Assembly: GCF_029211185.1 (NCBI RefSeq) | Contig: NZ_JARGDO010000012.1 | Location: 1 to 64,000 of the forward strand | Origin: Tessaracoccus caeni | Lineage (GTDB): Bacteria > Actinomycetota > Actinomycetes > Propionibacteriales > Propionibacteriaceae | Reading direction: 5' to 3' | Length of the DNA: 64,000 nt | Part shown: positions 16,284 to 24,920 of the stretch, piece after piece | Numbering within the stretch: the first letter of the stretch is position 1 | How the letters are laid out: each line of letters opens with the position of its first letter | The notes under the pieces: generated by a model | The model's input: only the letters and a program-made list of their open reading frames with translations | Told to the model about the DNA's origin: nothing | Database searches by the model: none | Position numbers and translations under genes: made by a program

Positions 16284-17093
16284 CTACCTAGAGGGGTGTT
16301 GCAGGGTGGCGGCGACGTCGTCCACGGTGCGGGGCGGGGGATCCAGCGGGAGGCCGAAGCGCCGGAGCAGGTCGAGTTGCCAGGGCATCCGGAGGCGCGC
16401 CCGGCCCAACAACTCCTCATCTGCCATCAATGTGACGTCCCCTTGTCGCACCTCGCCGCCGGCGACGACGACCACCTCGTCGGCCCAGCTCAAGGTCAGG
16501 TCGACGTCGTGCGTGGCCAGCACCACCGTCGTGTCCAAGCCATCGAGGGTGGCCATGAGTTCGGCCACTCCTGCGGGATCGAGGCCGGCCGTCGGCTCGT
16601 CGAGCAGCAGCACCCGAGGCCGCATCGCGACGGCGCCGGCGATCGCAACCCGCTTGCGTTCGCCATAGCTGAGCTGATGGGTCGGGCGCTCGGCGAGATG
16701 GGTGATCGCAAGAAGCTCCATGGCCTCCTCGACGCGCTCCCGGGCCGCGCCCTCATCCAGACCGAGGTTGAGGGGCCCGAACGAGATGTCCTGGGTGACG
16801 TCGGCGGAGAAGAGCTGATCGTCGGGATCCTGCAGCACCAGCTGCACCCGTCGGCGGTGCTGCCGCAGCCCGTCACGATTGCGCCGCAGCACCTCGCCGT
16901 CGACGACGACACGTCCGGCCAACGGCGTGAGCGCACCCGAGAGACAGCGCAACAAGGTGGTCTTTCCTGACCCGTTGGCCCCCAGCAAGGCGATCCGCCG
17001 GCCTTCGCCGATCGACACGTCCACCCCGTCGAGAACGGGGGGACGGCCGCGGAACCCTGCGACGAGGCCCCTGGTCTCCATCAATGCACTCAT
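16284..17093 (-). CDS. cbiO: cobalt ECF transporter ATP-binding protein CbiO
   Basis: A 269-residue ABC ATPase of the cobalt energy-coupling-factor importer. Walker [11 protein letters not shown] lies near residue 38, the Q-loop QDPDDQLF (typical of ECF ATPases) near 87, the signature [14 protein letters not shown] near 140, and Walker [14 protein letters not shown] near 160. ATG at 17093 overlaps the cbiQ stop, so it is coupled to the membrane subunit. Last gene of cbiMNQO. Confidence 0.93.
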   Translation of the reverse strand: MSALMETRGLVAGFRGRPPVLDGVDVSIGEGRRIALLGANGSGKTTLLRCLSGALTPLAGRVVVDGEVLRRNRDGLRQHRRRVQLVLQDPDDQLFSADVTQDISFGPLNLGLDEGAARERVEEAMELLAITHLAERPTHQLSYGERKRVAIAGAVAMRPRVLLLDEPTAGLDPAGVAELMATLDGLDTTVVLATHDVDLTLSWADEVVVVAGGEVRQGDVTLMADEELLGRARLRMPWQLDLLRRFGLPLDPPPRTVDDVAATLQHPSR

Positions 17094-17851
17094 CTCATCA
17101 CCCACACCACAACCCAGACCGCCGCGACGCTGAGCGCGGAGGCACCGACGAAACGCCAATCACGAGGCCGCGCGGGGGTGAGCGTGAGGAGCGCATCCTC
17201 ATACCCACGCCCCTCCAGGCCCTCCTGCAGCCTGCTGGCGCGCTGCCAGCTGCGGATCACGATGCTGCCGACGGTGCCCGCGCTCGCCTGGAACCGTCGG
17301 CGCAGCGGAGCCGCGTCTCCCAAACGGGCCTGCTGCGCGTCGTGCACGGCCAGCGCCGTTCCCAGCAGGACGAACAACAGGCGGTAGGTGAGCGAGGCGA
17401 TCTCCAACAGCACGTCGGGGATGCGCAGGGTGCGCAGCCAGGTGAGCAGGTCGACGAGCGGGGTGGTCGTCGCCAGCAACAACAACGCCACCGTGCCCGC
17501 GACGCCATGCGCCCAGAGCCCCGCGGCCTGGAGCAGCCCGTCGCGAGAGACGCGAAAGGGACCGAGCCCCCAGCCGTCGCCGCCGATGTGCACAGCGACG
17601 GGGATGGTGCCGATCAGCAGGAAGAGCGCCGGTGGCACCAGCACCAGGGCGAGCAGTCCCGGCCTGATCTTCGCGGGACCGAGGATGTAGAAGGTGGCCA
17701 GCGCCGCCACCAGGACGCATCCCGGCCAGGGCGGAGTGAGCAAAGCCGTCAACACCAGCGCGACGCTGAGCCCCGCCTTCTCCCCTACGCGACGACGCCG
17801 CCAAGGAGAGTCCCAAGCGGCGTCGTCGATGAAGGTGTGATGGCTAGCCAC
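17090..17851 (-). CDS. cbiQ: cobalt ECF transporter T component CbiQ
   Basis: A 253-residue membrane protein linking the ATPase to the CbiM substrate subunit. Several hydrophobic segments (about residues 28-75, 105-145 and 230-250) and a C-terminal cytoplasmic part with [15 protein letters not shown], equivalent to the conserved Ala-Arg-Gly coupling segment of T components. The GTG at 17851 lies inside the last codons of cbiN (overlap of 8 bases), which marks it as the true start; the longer frame is a shadow of cbiN. Confidence 0.9.
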   Translation of the reverse strand: MASHHTFIDDAAWDSPWRRRRVGEKAGLSVALVLTALLTPPWPGCVLVAALATFYILGPAKIRPGLLALVLVPPALFLLIGTIPVAVHIGGDGWGLGPFRVSRDGLLQAAGLWAHGVAGTVALLLLATTTPLVDLLTWLRTLRIPDVLLEIASLTYRLLFVLLGTALAVHDAQQARLGDAAPLRRRFQASAGTVGSIVIRSWQRASRLQEGLEGRGYEDALLTLTPARPRDWRFVGASALSVAAVWVVVWVMR

Positions 17852-18179
17852 GATCCTCTGCAGTCGCCTGCTGCTCCTTGCGCTGGACCGCACGTCCGCG
17901 CAGGTTGCCCAACGCGAAGCCGAGAATGCCGGCGCCAAGACCCGCCTGGATCGCGAACAGGCCCGACTCGATCTCACCCGAGCCAGGCTCGAAGATCGGA
18001 TCGAACCAGGGCTCGACGCCGTGCTCCTCCTCCAGCACGCTCGTCACGACGGAGTCGGAGCCCGCGAAGCTCTCCTCGCCCTCAGCGGGAGACGGGGCCA
18101 TCATGAAGCTGAAGGCGAAGATGCCGACGAAAGCCGCGACCAGGGCCGCAGCCCATCCCCAATGCTTGGACTCAAACAT
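17844..18179 (-). CDS. cbiN: cobalt transport protein CbiN
   Basis: A 111-residue small membrane subunit of the cobalt importer. One transmembrane segment lies at about residues 8-27 (WAAALVAAFVGIFAFSFMMA) and a second near 72-90, with an extracytoplasmic acidic part between, the usual CbiN plan. The ATG at 18179 overlaps the end of cbiM, and its stop overlaps cbiQ. Confidence 0.9.
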   Translation of the reverse strand: MFESKHWGWAAALVAAFVGIFAFSFMMAPSPAEGEESFAGSDSVVTSVLEEEHGVEPWFDPIFEPGSGEIESGLFAIQAGLGAGILGFALGNLRGRAVQRKEQQATAEDRG

Positions 18180-18855
18180 GGACGGCCTCCTTGGTGGACG
18201 CGATGACGCCCAGCTTGGCGAGCTGCTCCGGCACGACGCGCAGGAAGAAGCCGAACAGCAGCACGCCAAGGATGCCCTCGGCGATGGACAGCGGGATCTG
18301 GGTGACGGCGAAGATGCCGAGGAACTTGCCGAGCGCACCGAAGAAGCCGGTGGTGGCGTCGGGGTAGGCGATGGCCAGCTGCACCGAGGTGACGCAGTAG
18401 GTGACCAGGTTGGCCACGGCCATGCCGAAGAAGACGCCCAGCCAGGTGGGGGCCTTCGCGGCGCGCAGCAGCTTCCAGACGGCGTAGCCCGCCCATGGGC
18501 CGGCGATGGCCATCGAGAAGACGTTGGCACCCAGCGTCGTCAGTCCGCCGTGAGCCAGCAGCAGCGCTTGGAACAGCAGCACGATGGTGCCGAGGAAGGC
18601 CATGACGGGTGGTCCGAAGAGGATCGCTCCGGCGCCCGTGCCCGTCGGGTGAGACGAGGATCCGGTGACCGACGGCATCTTGATGGCGGACAGCACGAAA
18701 GTGAAGGCGCCGGCTGCGGCCAGCAGCAGTTTGTTCTCAGGGGATTCCTTGGCCTTGCGAACCACCTCGCGGGCCCCGTGGATCACGAAGGGAGCTGACG
18801 CGGCGAACCACACGGCGCATTGAACAGGAGGGAGAAAGCCCTCAGCGATATGCAT
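18172..18855 (-). CDS. cbiM: cobalt ECF transporter S component CbiM
   Basis: A 227-residue integral membrane protein that binds Co2+ and gives the transporter its specificity. The N-terminus MHIAEGFLP is the conserved start of CbiM, whose second residue His is a metal ligand once the protein is processed. About six to seven hydrophobic segments follow, and the SHPTGTGAGAI segment near residue 67 is typical. It is the first gene of cbiMNQO, directly after a cobalamin riboswitch, so cobalt uptake is turned down when cobalamin is abundant. Confidence 0.94.
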   Translation of the reverse strand: MHIAEGFLPPVQCAVWFAASAPFVIHGAREVVRKAKESPENKLLLAAAGAFTFVLSAIKMPSVTGSSSHPTGTGAGAILFGPPVMAFLGTIVLLFQALLLAHGGLTTLGANVFSMAIAGPWAGYAVWKLLRAAKAPTWLGVFFGMAVANLVTYCVTSVQLAIAYPDATTGFFGALGKFLGIFAVTQIPLSIAEGILGVLLFGFFLRVVPEQLAKLGVIASTKEAVHV

Positions 18856-18874
18856 CGCGGACTCCTTTTCTCGG

Positions 18875-19040
18875 GATTGCGCGTCCCGAATCAGGTGCGG
18901 CTGGGGGCAGTTCCTGACTTCCGCCGATCAGCTGATCGAGCGGCTCACAGTGGCGCGACCGTCCCGGACAATTCCCGGGTTCCTGCGCTCCCCACCGACT
19001 TCTTTGTTGTTGCCCATCCAGTCTCACAGACCGCGCTCGG
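18875..19040 (-). promoter_or_regulatory. cobalamin riboswitch upstream of cbiM
   Basis: On the minus strand GGTCGCGCCACTGTGAGCC (complement of 18944-18962) is the B12 box, preceded by GGAACCCGGGAATT and followed by GTCAGGAACTGCCCCC. It ends just before the cbiM start and divides this operon from the divergent cbiC gene. The limits are approximate. Confidence 0.9.
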
Positions 19041-19096
19041 CGGGCTTCGACCGGGGTCGGATAAGGGCGGGAGCGGGCGGTCAGTAGGGTGTTGCC

Positions 19097-19753
19097 GTGG
19101 ATCGCAATACGTACCTGAGTGACGGCTCCGACATCTACCGGGAGTCCTTCCGGATCATCCGGGAGGAGACCAACCTGGAGCGCTTCCCCGACGACGTCAG
19201 CCGCGTCGTCGTGCGCATGGTGCATGCCGCCGGGGCCACCGACATCGCCGACGATGTGGCCTTCACCCCGGGCGTCGTGCAGGCAGCCAATGCGGCCCTG
19301 CGCGCGGGTGCGCCCATTTTCTGCGACTCGTCGATGGTGGCGACGGGCATCATCCGTTCCCGTCTGCCCAAGGACAACGACGTGGTGTGCCACATCAAGG
19401 ATCCGTCGCTGGCCGAGATAGCGGCGGCGCGAGGCATCACCAAGACGATGGCCGCCGTCGACCTGTGGCTGCCTCGCCTGGGTGGAGCGGTGGTCGCCAT
19501 CGGCAACGCCCCCACGGCGCTGTTCCGGCTGCTCGAGGTGGTGCGCGAGCACGGCGTGAAGCCGGCCGCGGTGGTCGGCATTCCGGTGGGCTTCGTCGGC
19601 GCGGCGGAGTCGAAGGACGCGCTGGCGAACAACGATCTGGGGCTGGACTACCTGGCGGTTCTCGGACGACGCGGCGGCAGCGCCATGACGGTCGCGGCGG
19701 TCAACGCCATCGCCAGCACCGACGAACTCACCAACACCTCCCGCCAGGACTAG
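19097..19753 (+). CDS. cbiC: precorrin-8X / cobalt-precorrin-8 methylmutase
   Basis: A 218-residue mutase (CobH/CbiC) that moves the C11 methyl group to C12, giving (hydrogeno)cobyrinic acid. The conserved RMVHAAGATDIADDV near residue 40 carries the catalytic His, and IGNAPTALFRLLE near 136 is also diagnostic. The GTG at 19097 gives a normal length. It is divergent from cbiM, and its promoter must lie beside or within the riboswitch region. Confidence 0.93.
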   Translation: MDRNTYLSDGSDIYRESFRIIREETNLERFPDDVSRVVVRMVHAAGATDIADDVAFTPGVVQAANAALRAGAPIFCDSSMVATGIIRSRLPKDNDVVCHIKDPSLAEIAAARGITKTMAAVDLWLPRLGGAVVAIGNAPTALFRLLEVVREHGVKPAAVVGIPVGFVGAAESKDALANNDLGLDYLAVLGRRGGSAMTVAAVNAIASTDELTNTSRQD

Positions 19754-19799
19754 AGTCCACCCCGCGCTCCCTGGACGCGATCCCCGCTACCTCTCCGAG

Positions 19800-19862
19800 G
19801 CGCTCCCCGCGCTCTTCGAGGTGCGAGGCCGCCCGCGGCCGAGCCTCGAGGAGAGCGTGGAG
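19800..19862. repeat. family D palindromic repeat between cbiC and cbiX
   Basis: A single clean copy, CTCTTCGAGGTGCGAGGCCG with its complementary arm CGGCCGAGCCTCGAGGAGAG, forming an imperfect hairpin of about 50 bases. It ends beside the stop codon of the convergent cbiX/sirC gene. Confidence 0.8.
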
Positions 19863-19863
19863 G

Positions 19864-21093
19864 TCATCCGCCGAAAATGGCCTCGCGGACCGTCGGGGCA
19901 GTGAAGATGGCCTGGCGGATGGCCTTGGTGCGCTTCGGGTCGCGGTTGCCGAGGACGGCGATGGAGACACCGTCGAGGTCGAGCGTCGCGGGGGTCCAGG
20001 CGGAGCCGGCGAAGCCGTCATCCGCGCGCACGCAGAAGGTGTGGTTGGCCTCGGCCTCAGCGCCCACGCGGGCGTTGACCTCGGGATCCGTCGTCGCCGC
20101 CATCACGTACCACGCACCGGCCAGGTCGCCGTCAGCATAGTCGCGACGCACCCACTCGAGCGCTCCGGTCTCGGCCAGGCCGGCGACGCGGTCGGTGACC
20201 TCCGGCGCGATGACCTTCACCCTGGCCCCAGCCTCGACCAGCGCCGGCACCCGGCGCGAGGCGACGCAGCCGCCACCCACGACCACCACGTCGCGATCCC
20301 TCAGCAGCAGCCCCACCGGGTAGGCCGGCGAGCCCTCGCCGCTCTCCTCGGGCAGCATCTCGTGGTAGCGCTCGATCACCACCTGGGCCAGCTCGTCGCA
20401 ATCGCCGATCACCTCGGCGACGCGCACCTCCGCATCGAGATGACGCTCAGCCCATGCCGCGCTCTGCTGATGCGTCCAGTTGCGCAGCACGCCGGGGAAC
20501 AGCCAATGGCCGAGCAGCAGGATCTTGCGCGCGCCGTTGGCGTAGGCGCGGTCGAGACCCTCGGGCAGGCTGGGCTGGGTCACCTGGATGAAGCAGTGCT
20601 CCACGTCGCGCCAGCCGCCCTCCTCGTAGTGCATCCGGGCGAGGCGCACGTGGTCGGCGTTGGCCTCGGGCACCAGCGCGCCGCGGCCCAGGAAGACCAG
20701 CGTGGTGTCTGCGGGCTGCCAGTCGCCCATGGCGGCGGCCATCCGGTCGCGCACCACCTGGACCAGACGCGGGTCGGGGCCGAGGTGGCGCGCGTAGCGC
20801 ACCGACGCGTGCGGCACCTCGTCGAGCGCCTCCTGGATGAACTCCGGGATGTCGACGCGCACGTGGCCGCCGGTGCCCAGCATCAGCGGCACCACCACGG
20901 CGGAGCGCGAACCCGTCCGCTTCACCGCGTCGGCCAAAGCCCGCGGAATGCCCGGCGAGCTCAGTTCGACGAAACCGACGGAGACGTCGATGCCGGGCAG
21001 CATCCGTCCGACCCGCTCGGTGAGCGCCTTGCAGACCGCCTCGCCCTCGGCGTCGCGGGTGCCGTGCGCGGCGATGATCAGTGGGGTGCTCAT
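19864..21093 (-). CDS. cbiX-sirC: sirohydrochlorin cobaltochelatase CbiX fused to precorrin-2 dehydrogenase
   Basis: A 409-residue fusion. The first 240 residues contain two CbiX-type halves: the start IIAAHGTRD carries the metal-binding His, and the second half has ILLLGHWLFPG with another His. Residues about 255-409 form a Rossmann domain, VVVVGGGCVASRRVPAL, of the SirC/CysG N-terminal type that oxidises precorrin-2 to sirohydrochlorin with NAD+. One polypeptide would thus oxidise precorrin-2 and insert cobalt. The ATG at 21093 overlaps the cbiEGH stop (ATGA). Last gene of the cbiL-led operon. Confidence 0.88.
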   Translation of the reverse strand: MSTPLIIAAHGTRDAEGEAVCKALTERVGRMLPGIDVSVGFVELSSPGIPRALADAVKRTGSRSAVVVPLMLGTGGHVRVDIPEFIQEALDEVPHASVRYARHLGPDPRLVQVVRDRMAAAMGDWQPADTTLVFLGRGALVPEANADHVRLARMHYEEGGWRDVEHCFIQVTQPSLPEGLDRAYANGARKILLLGHWLFPGVLRNWTHQQSAAWAERHLDAEVRVAEVIGDCDELAQVVIERYHEMLPEESGEGSPAYPVGLLLRDRDVVVVGGGCVASRRVPALVEAGARVKVIAPEVTDRVAGLAETGALEWVRRDYADGDLAGAWYVMAATTDPEVNARVGAEAEANHTFCVRADDGFAGSAWTPATLDLDGVSIAVLGNRDPKRTKAIRQAIFTAPTVREAIFGG

Positions 21094-23708
21094 GCGGTGT
21101 GCTCCTCGGTCTCGGTAGGCATCCATTTGTAGTCGCGGGGCGTGACGATCATGCGCTCTCCCCCGCCTGTGGTGACGAACTTCGTCGTCGACGAGCCCAC
21201 CACCACCAGCGAGTTCATGTCGACCCACTCCGGCTGGAACTCGGCCAAGGTGCTCATGATCACCTTCTGGCGCTTGCGGGTGGCCTGCTGCACCACCGCG
21301 ATCGGCGTCTCCGGGCTGCGTTTGGCGCCCAGGATCTCCAGGGCGCGCGGCAGGTGCATGCGCCGGGTGCGGCTGCGCGGGTTGTACAGCGAGACGACGT
21401 AGTCGCCGTCGGCGGCCGCAAAGAGCCGCTTCTCGATGTTCTCCCAGCTCGTGTGCAGATCGGAGAGCGAGAGGGTGACGTTGTCATGGCCCAGCGGGGC
21501 ACCGAGGATGGCGGAGACGGCGAGGCTGGCGGTGACGCCCGGCACGATGTCGATGTCGATGCCCTCGGTGCCTTGCTCCAGCACGGGGCTGGCCATGGCG
21601 TAGATGGCCGGGTCGCCGCCGCAGACCAGGCAGACGTTCTCACCGGCACGCGCCGCGTCGATCGCGGCGGAGGTGCGCATCTCCTCGGTGCCCATCTTGG
21701 AGGCGAGGATGCGGGTGCCGGGGCGCACCAGGTCGCGGATCTGCTTGACGTAGGGGCCGTAGCCGACGATGAACGTGGCTTGGCGCAGCCGCTCGATCGC
21801 CCTGGGGGTCAGGAGGTCGCGGACGCCGGGGCCGAGGCCCACGACGGAGAGCCGTCCGCGCACGGGGAGCCGGCCGATGGCGCAGGTGGCGTCCGAGTTC
21901 TTCTGCTTGGGCACGATCAGCTCCGCGCCGCGAGCCAGCACGGAGGCCTCGGAGACCGACGGCGTGCTCACGTGACCCTGCACCGTCGCGCTGGGGGTGG
22001 GCACGTCGAACTCCGCCAGCTCGTCGGCCGGGTAGTCGATCAGCGGCACGCCCAGCTGCTTGACCAGTTGAAGGAAGCCGATCTCACCGGCCTTGAGGTC
22101 GACGGTGGTGATAGCCGCCACCGATTCCAGCGCCAGGTTGTTCTCGGCCAGCGTCTGCTCCAGCAGCGCACGGATGGTCTCGACGGGGGTGCCGCGGTTG
22201 CAGCCCATCCCCACGATCAGCGACTTGGGGTGCAGGACGACCGTCGGCAGCTCCGACTCCTCGACCGTCGCGCGGTCGGTGACGACGATGCGGGCCACGG
22301 CGTCTTCGGTGGGATCCTGCCCATCGTCGCCCTCCTTTCGAGGCTCCCGCTCCGGGGCTCGTTCCTCACCCTCGAGCGCACGCACCTCAAGGAGCGAAGA
22401 ATGGTGCTCCGCCGCTCCCGACTGTCGAGGCTCCCGCTCCGGGGCTCGTTCCTCACCCTCGAGCGCACGCACCTCAAGGAGCGAAGAATGGTGCTCCGCC
22501 GCTCCCGACTGTCGAGGCTCCCGCTCCGGGGCTCGTTCCTCGCCCTCGAGCGCACGCACCTCAAGGACCGTGGGCGGCAGCGGGGGCAACGGCCAGGGGT
22601 GTTCCTTCTCGACGCGCACCGGGCGGCCGTCGATGAGGGCGCGGGTGACGCCGGCTACGTCGCCGGAGTAGGCCCAGCCCAGGGTGTCCAGGGCGGGCAG
22701 GTCGAGGGCGTCGGTGGCAGTGGTCAGCACCGCGGTGGCGCCGATGCCGTCGGAAATGCGCCTGGCAAGGTCGTTCGCCCCGCCCGCATGGCCGCCCACC
22801 AGCGGCACGGCGAACCGACCGGCCTCGTCGACGACCACCACACCGGGATCCGTCTTCTTGTTCCGCAGCAGCGGGGCGAGGATCCGGGTGGTGGCGCCGA
22901 GCGCCAGATGGCTGACGATCAGGTCGCACTCGCGCCACGCCACCGGCATGAGCAGGGAGGCGGCGCCGTCGTAGCGCCTTGTCTCCACGCCCAGCACCTT
23001 GTCGATCTCGTCCGCGCGGCGACGCGCGGCCGGCGAGTTGACCAGCTGGCCGATCACCGGCTCGCCGCTGCCGTCGCGCACGGGCACGTCGGAGGCAGCG
23101 ATCAGCGACTCGTCGTCGGGGTGGCCGTCGAGGATCAGCACGACGTTGGGCTCGGCCACGTCGTCGACGGCGATGGCCTCGTCGCGGGTCAGGATGCGCA
23201 CGCGCTCGTCCGGCTCGCCCAGACGCTCGGCCAGCACGTAGGTGCGAGGCGCCTCGATGGCGGCGGCCAGCTCGTTGATGCCGGAGCCCTTGGCCGTCAG
23301 CACCGCCACCTTGCGATGCCAGCGCGCGGCCGCGACGGCCTCGTCGACGGGCTTGCCGTGCGCGGAGAGCGCCAGCGCGTCGTCCCAGGGCAGGGCGACG
23401 GCGGCGAAGGCGGCGGCGATCGAGCTGACGGCGGGCTGCACCGTCACGCGATGCCCGGCCAGCCGGATGCGGCGCACGATGCCGTGGAAGCCGGGGTCGC
23501 CGCTGGCGACGACCAGCACATCGGCGTCAGGGCCGGCCTGCGCGACGCGCTCCAGGGCGGGCGTGATGGCGCCCAGGATCACCTGGCGCTCCTCCTCGAC
23601 GCCGAGATCGGCCAGATGGCGGCGGCCGCCCACCACGAGCGTCGCCGTGGTGGCGAGTTCGCGGGTGGCGGGGCTCAGCTCGCCGAGATAACCGTGGATG
23701 TGAATCAC
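21090..23708 (-). CDS. cbiEGH: trifunctional CbiE-CbiG-CbiH corrin ring enzyme
   Basis: An 872-residue fusion. Residues 1 to about 205 are CbiE (C5 methyltransferase; VVASGDPGFHG). Residues about 205-610 are CbiG, the ring-opening hydrolase, with VGGHAGGANDLA near 305 and the C-terminal VGMGCNRGTP near 490. Residues about 622-872 are CbiH, the C17 methyltransferase that contracts the ring, with VVGLGPG and VCGGDPAIYAMASP. The same fusion is known in Propionibacterium freudenreichii. Between the two halves of CbiG (residues about 380-460) lie three tandem 28-residue units beginning LEVRALEGEERAPEREPRQ, encoded by a dispersed repeat. GTG start at 23708 follows GGAGG by 5 bases. Confidence 0.92.
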   Translation of the reverse strand: MIHIHGYLGELSPATRELATTATLVVGGRRHLADLGVEEERQVILGAITPALERVAQAGPDADVLVVASGDPGFHGIVRRIRLAGHRVTVQPAVSSIAAAFAAVALPWDDALALSAHGKPVDEAVAAARWHRKVAVLTAKGSGINELAAAIEAPRTYVLAERLGEPDERVRILTRDEAIAVDDVAEPNVVLILDGHPDDESLIAASDVPVRDGSGEPVIGQLVNSPAARRRADEIDKVLGVETRRYDGAASLLMPVAWRECDLIVSHLALGATTRILAPLLRNKKTDPGVVVVDEAGRFAVPLVGGHAGGANDLARRISDGIGATAVLTTATDALDLPALDTLGWAYSGDVAGVTRALIDGRPVRVEKEHPWPLPPLPPTVLEVRALEGEERAPEREPRQSGAAEHHSSLLEVRALEGEERAPEREPRQSGAAEHHSSLLEVRALEGEERAPEREPRKEGDDGQDPTEDAVARIVVTDRATVEESELPTVVLHPKSLIVGMGCNRGTPVETIRALLEQTLAENNLALESVAAITTVDLKAGEIGFLQLVKQLGVPLIDYPADELAEFDVPTPSATVQGHVSTPSVSEASVLARGAELIVPKQKNSDATCAIGRLPVRGRLSVVGLGPGVRDLLTPRAIERLRQATFIVGYGPYVKQIRDLVRPGTRILASKMGTEEMRTSAAIDAARAGENVCLVCGGDPAIYAMASPVLEQGTEGIDIDIVPGVTASLAVSAILGAPLGHDNVTLSLSDLHTSWENIEKRLFAAADGDYVVSLYNPRSRTRRMHLPRALEILGAKRSPETPIAVVQQATRKRQKVIMSTLAEFQPEWVDMNSLVVVGSSTTKFVTTGGGERMIVTPRDYKWMPTETEEHTA
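22328..22567. repeat. three tandem translated family D repeats inside cbiG
   Basis: Three head-to-tail units of about 84 bp, nearly identical, each with CTTGAGGTGCGTGCG on the minus strand and a CGAGGGTGAGGAACGAGCCC segment. They keep the frame open and add a charged linker to the CbiG part of the fusion. A related untranslated copy lies at 2410-2478. Confidence 0.9.
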
Positions 23709-23906
23709 TTCGCCTCCTTGGCGTGGGTAAGCGTGGCGGGGGCAAGACCACAGCCACGCGACTCGCGCCGCGCAGGGCTCAACTCACCGCGACTCTGGGG
23801 GTAGGTCACTTCGCCTCCCTGGCGTCGATGAGCGTGCTGGGAGCAAGACCGCAACGACGCGACTCGCGCCACGCAGGGCTCAACTCACCGCGACTCTGGG
23901 GATGGG
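23709..23906. repeat. tandem ~101-bp duplication between cbiF and cbiEGH
   Basis: The gap consists of two copies of a roughly 101-bp unit, each sharing ACTCGCGCC, GCAGGGCTCAACTCACCGCG and ACTCTGGGG. On the minus strand each unit ends with a ribosome-binding site and start-like GGAGGCGAAGTGA; only the last one opens cbiEGH. No gene is seen. Confidence 0.85.
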
Positions 23907-24920
23907 TCACTTCTCCTCCTTCGCGTGGACGGCGCCGGCGCCGTGGGCGCGCAACTCCGATTGGGCTTGGGGGTCGGCAGCCCGGTACTCGTGCCGGAAC
24001 CCGGGGTGGTAGAGGTGCGAGCGGGTGCCGCTGTGGCCCTCGGCCAGGGCCGGGCCCACCATCACGATGGTGTGCTTCCACAGCTTGTGCTCGCGCATGG
24101 TGGCCGAGAGATCTTTCAGCTCACAGCGCATGATCATCTCGTCGGGCCAGGTCACCCGGTAGCCGACGATGCACGGCGTCTCAGGCACGTACCCACCCTC
24201 GAGCAGCGCCGCCTGGAGCTGCTTGTTGCGGGCCGCCGAGAGATACAGCGCCATGGTGGCGCCGTGCTGGGCGAAGCCGGCCACCGTCTCCTTCGGCGGC
24301 ATCGGCGTGCGCCCGCCCTCCAGCCGGGTGAGGATGAACGACTGGCAGACCTCGGGGATGGTGATCTCCGAGTTGGTCCTCGCCGCCGTCGCGGAGTAGG
24401 CCGAGATACCCGGGATGGTCTCGAACTCGATCCCGATCTGCCGGCACAGCTCGTACTGCTCGCCGGTCGCGCCATAGATGGAGGGATCGCCGGTGTGCAC
24501 GCGCGCCACCAGCAGGCCCTCCTCGGCGGCCCGACGGTAGTGGGCCTCGGTGTCCTCCAGCGCCTCGCCTGCGGAGTCGACGACGAGCGCCCCGGGCTTG
24601 GCGTTCGCCACGATGCCAGGGTGCACCAGCGACGAGGCCCAGATCACGATGTCGGCCTCCGCGATCACGCGGGCCCCGCGCACCGTGATCAGGTCGTCGG
24701 CACCTGGCCCTGCCCCGACGAAGACCACCTTGCCCTGCTTCCCGCTCCTTGAGGTGCGAGCGCCAGCGAGCCTCGAAAGGCCGGGTGGCGAGGCAGGAAC
24801 CTGCGCACCGCCGCTCTGCCCCTGTTCGGGCGCCGGTCGCTTCGAGGTGGTTCCTGAGGAGGGCGCCCCGCGCCCGTCTCGAAGGGCTCCTTCGTCGCAC
24901 CTCAACGACCGTGAGTTCAC
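23907..24920 (-). CDS. cbiF: cobalt-precorrin-4 (C11)-methyltransferase with repeat-derived N-terminus
   Basis: A 337-residue SAM-dependent methyltransferase (CbiF/CobM) acting at C11 of the corrin ring. The core starts near residue 63 with KVVFVGAGPGADDLIT; VHTGDPSIYGA and PGISAYSATAA follow as expected. The core alone would be about 275 residues, the normal size. The first 60 or so residues come from a family D repeat region and look unstructured. The GTG at 24920 overlaps the cbiL stop (GTGA), and I see no good start between it and the core, so the extension is probably translated. Ends before a duplicated spacer ahead of cbiEGH. Confidence 0.88.
   Translation of the reverse strand: MNSRSLRCDEGALRDGRGAPSSGTTSKRPAPEQGQSGGAQVPASPPGLSRLAGARTSRSGKQGKVVFVGAGPGADDLITVRGARVIAEADIVIWASSLVHPGIVANAKPGALVVDSAGEALEDTEAHYRRAAEEGLLVARVHTGDPSIYGATGEQYELCRQIGIEFETIPGISAYSATAARTNSEITIPEVCQSFILTRLEGGRTPMPPKETVAGFAQHGATMALYLSAARNKQLQAALLEGGYVPETPCIVGYRVTWPDEMIMRCELKDLSATMREHKLWKHTIVMVGPALAEGHSGTRSHLYHPGFRHEYRAADPQAQSELRAHGAGAVHAKEEK
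24745..24918. repeat. family D repeat forming the 5' end of cbiF
   Basis: Contains CTCCTTGAGGTGCGAGCG with GCGAGCCTCGAAAGG (24748-24780), a further copy around TCGCTTCGAGGTG, and CTTCGTCGCACCTCAACGACCGTGA at its right end. That right end recurs at 59948-59978. It is translated as the N-terminal extension of CbiF. Confidence 0.75.
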
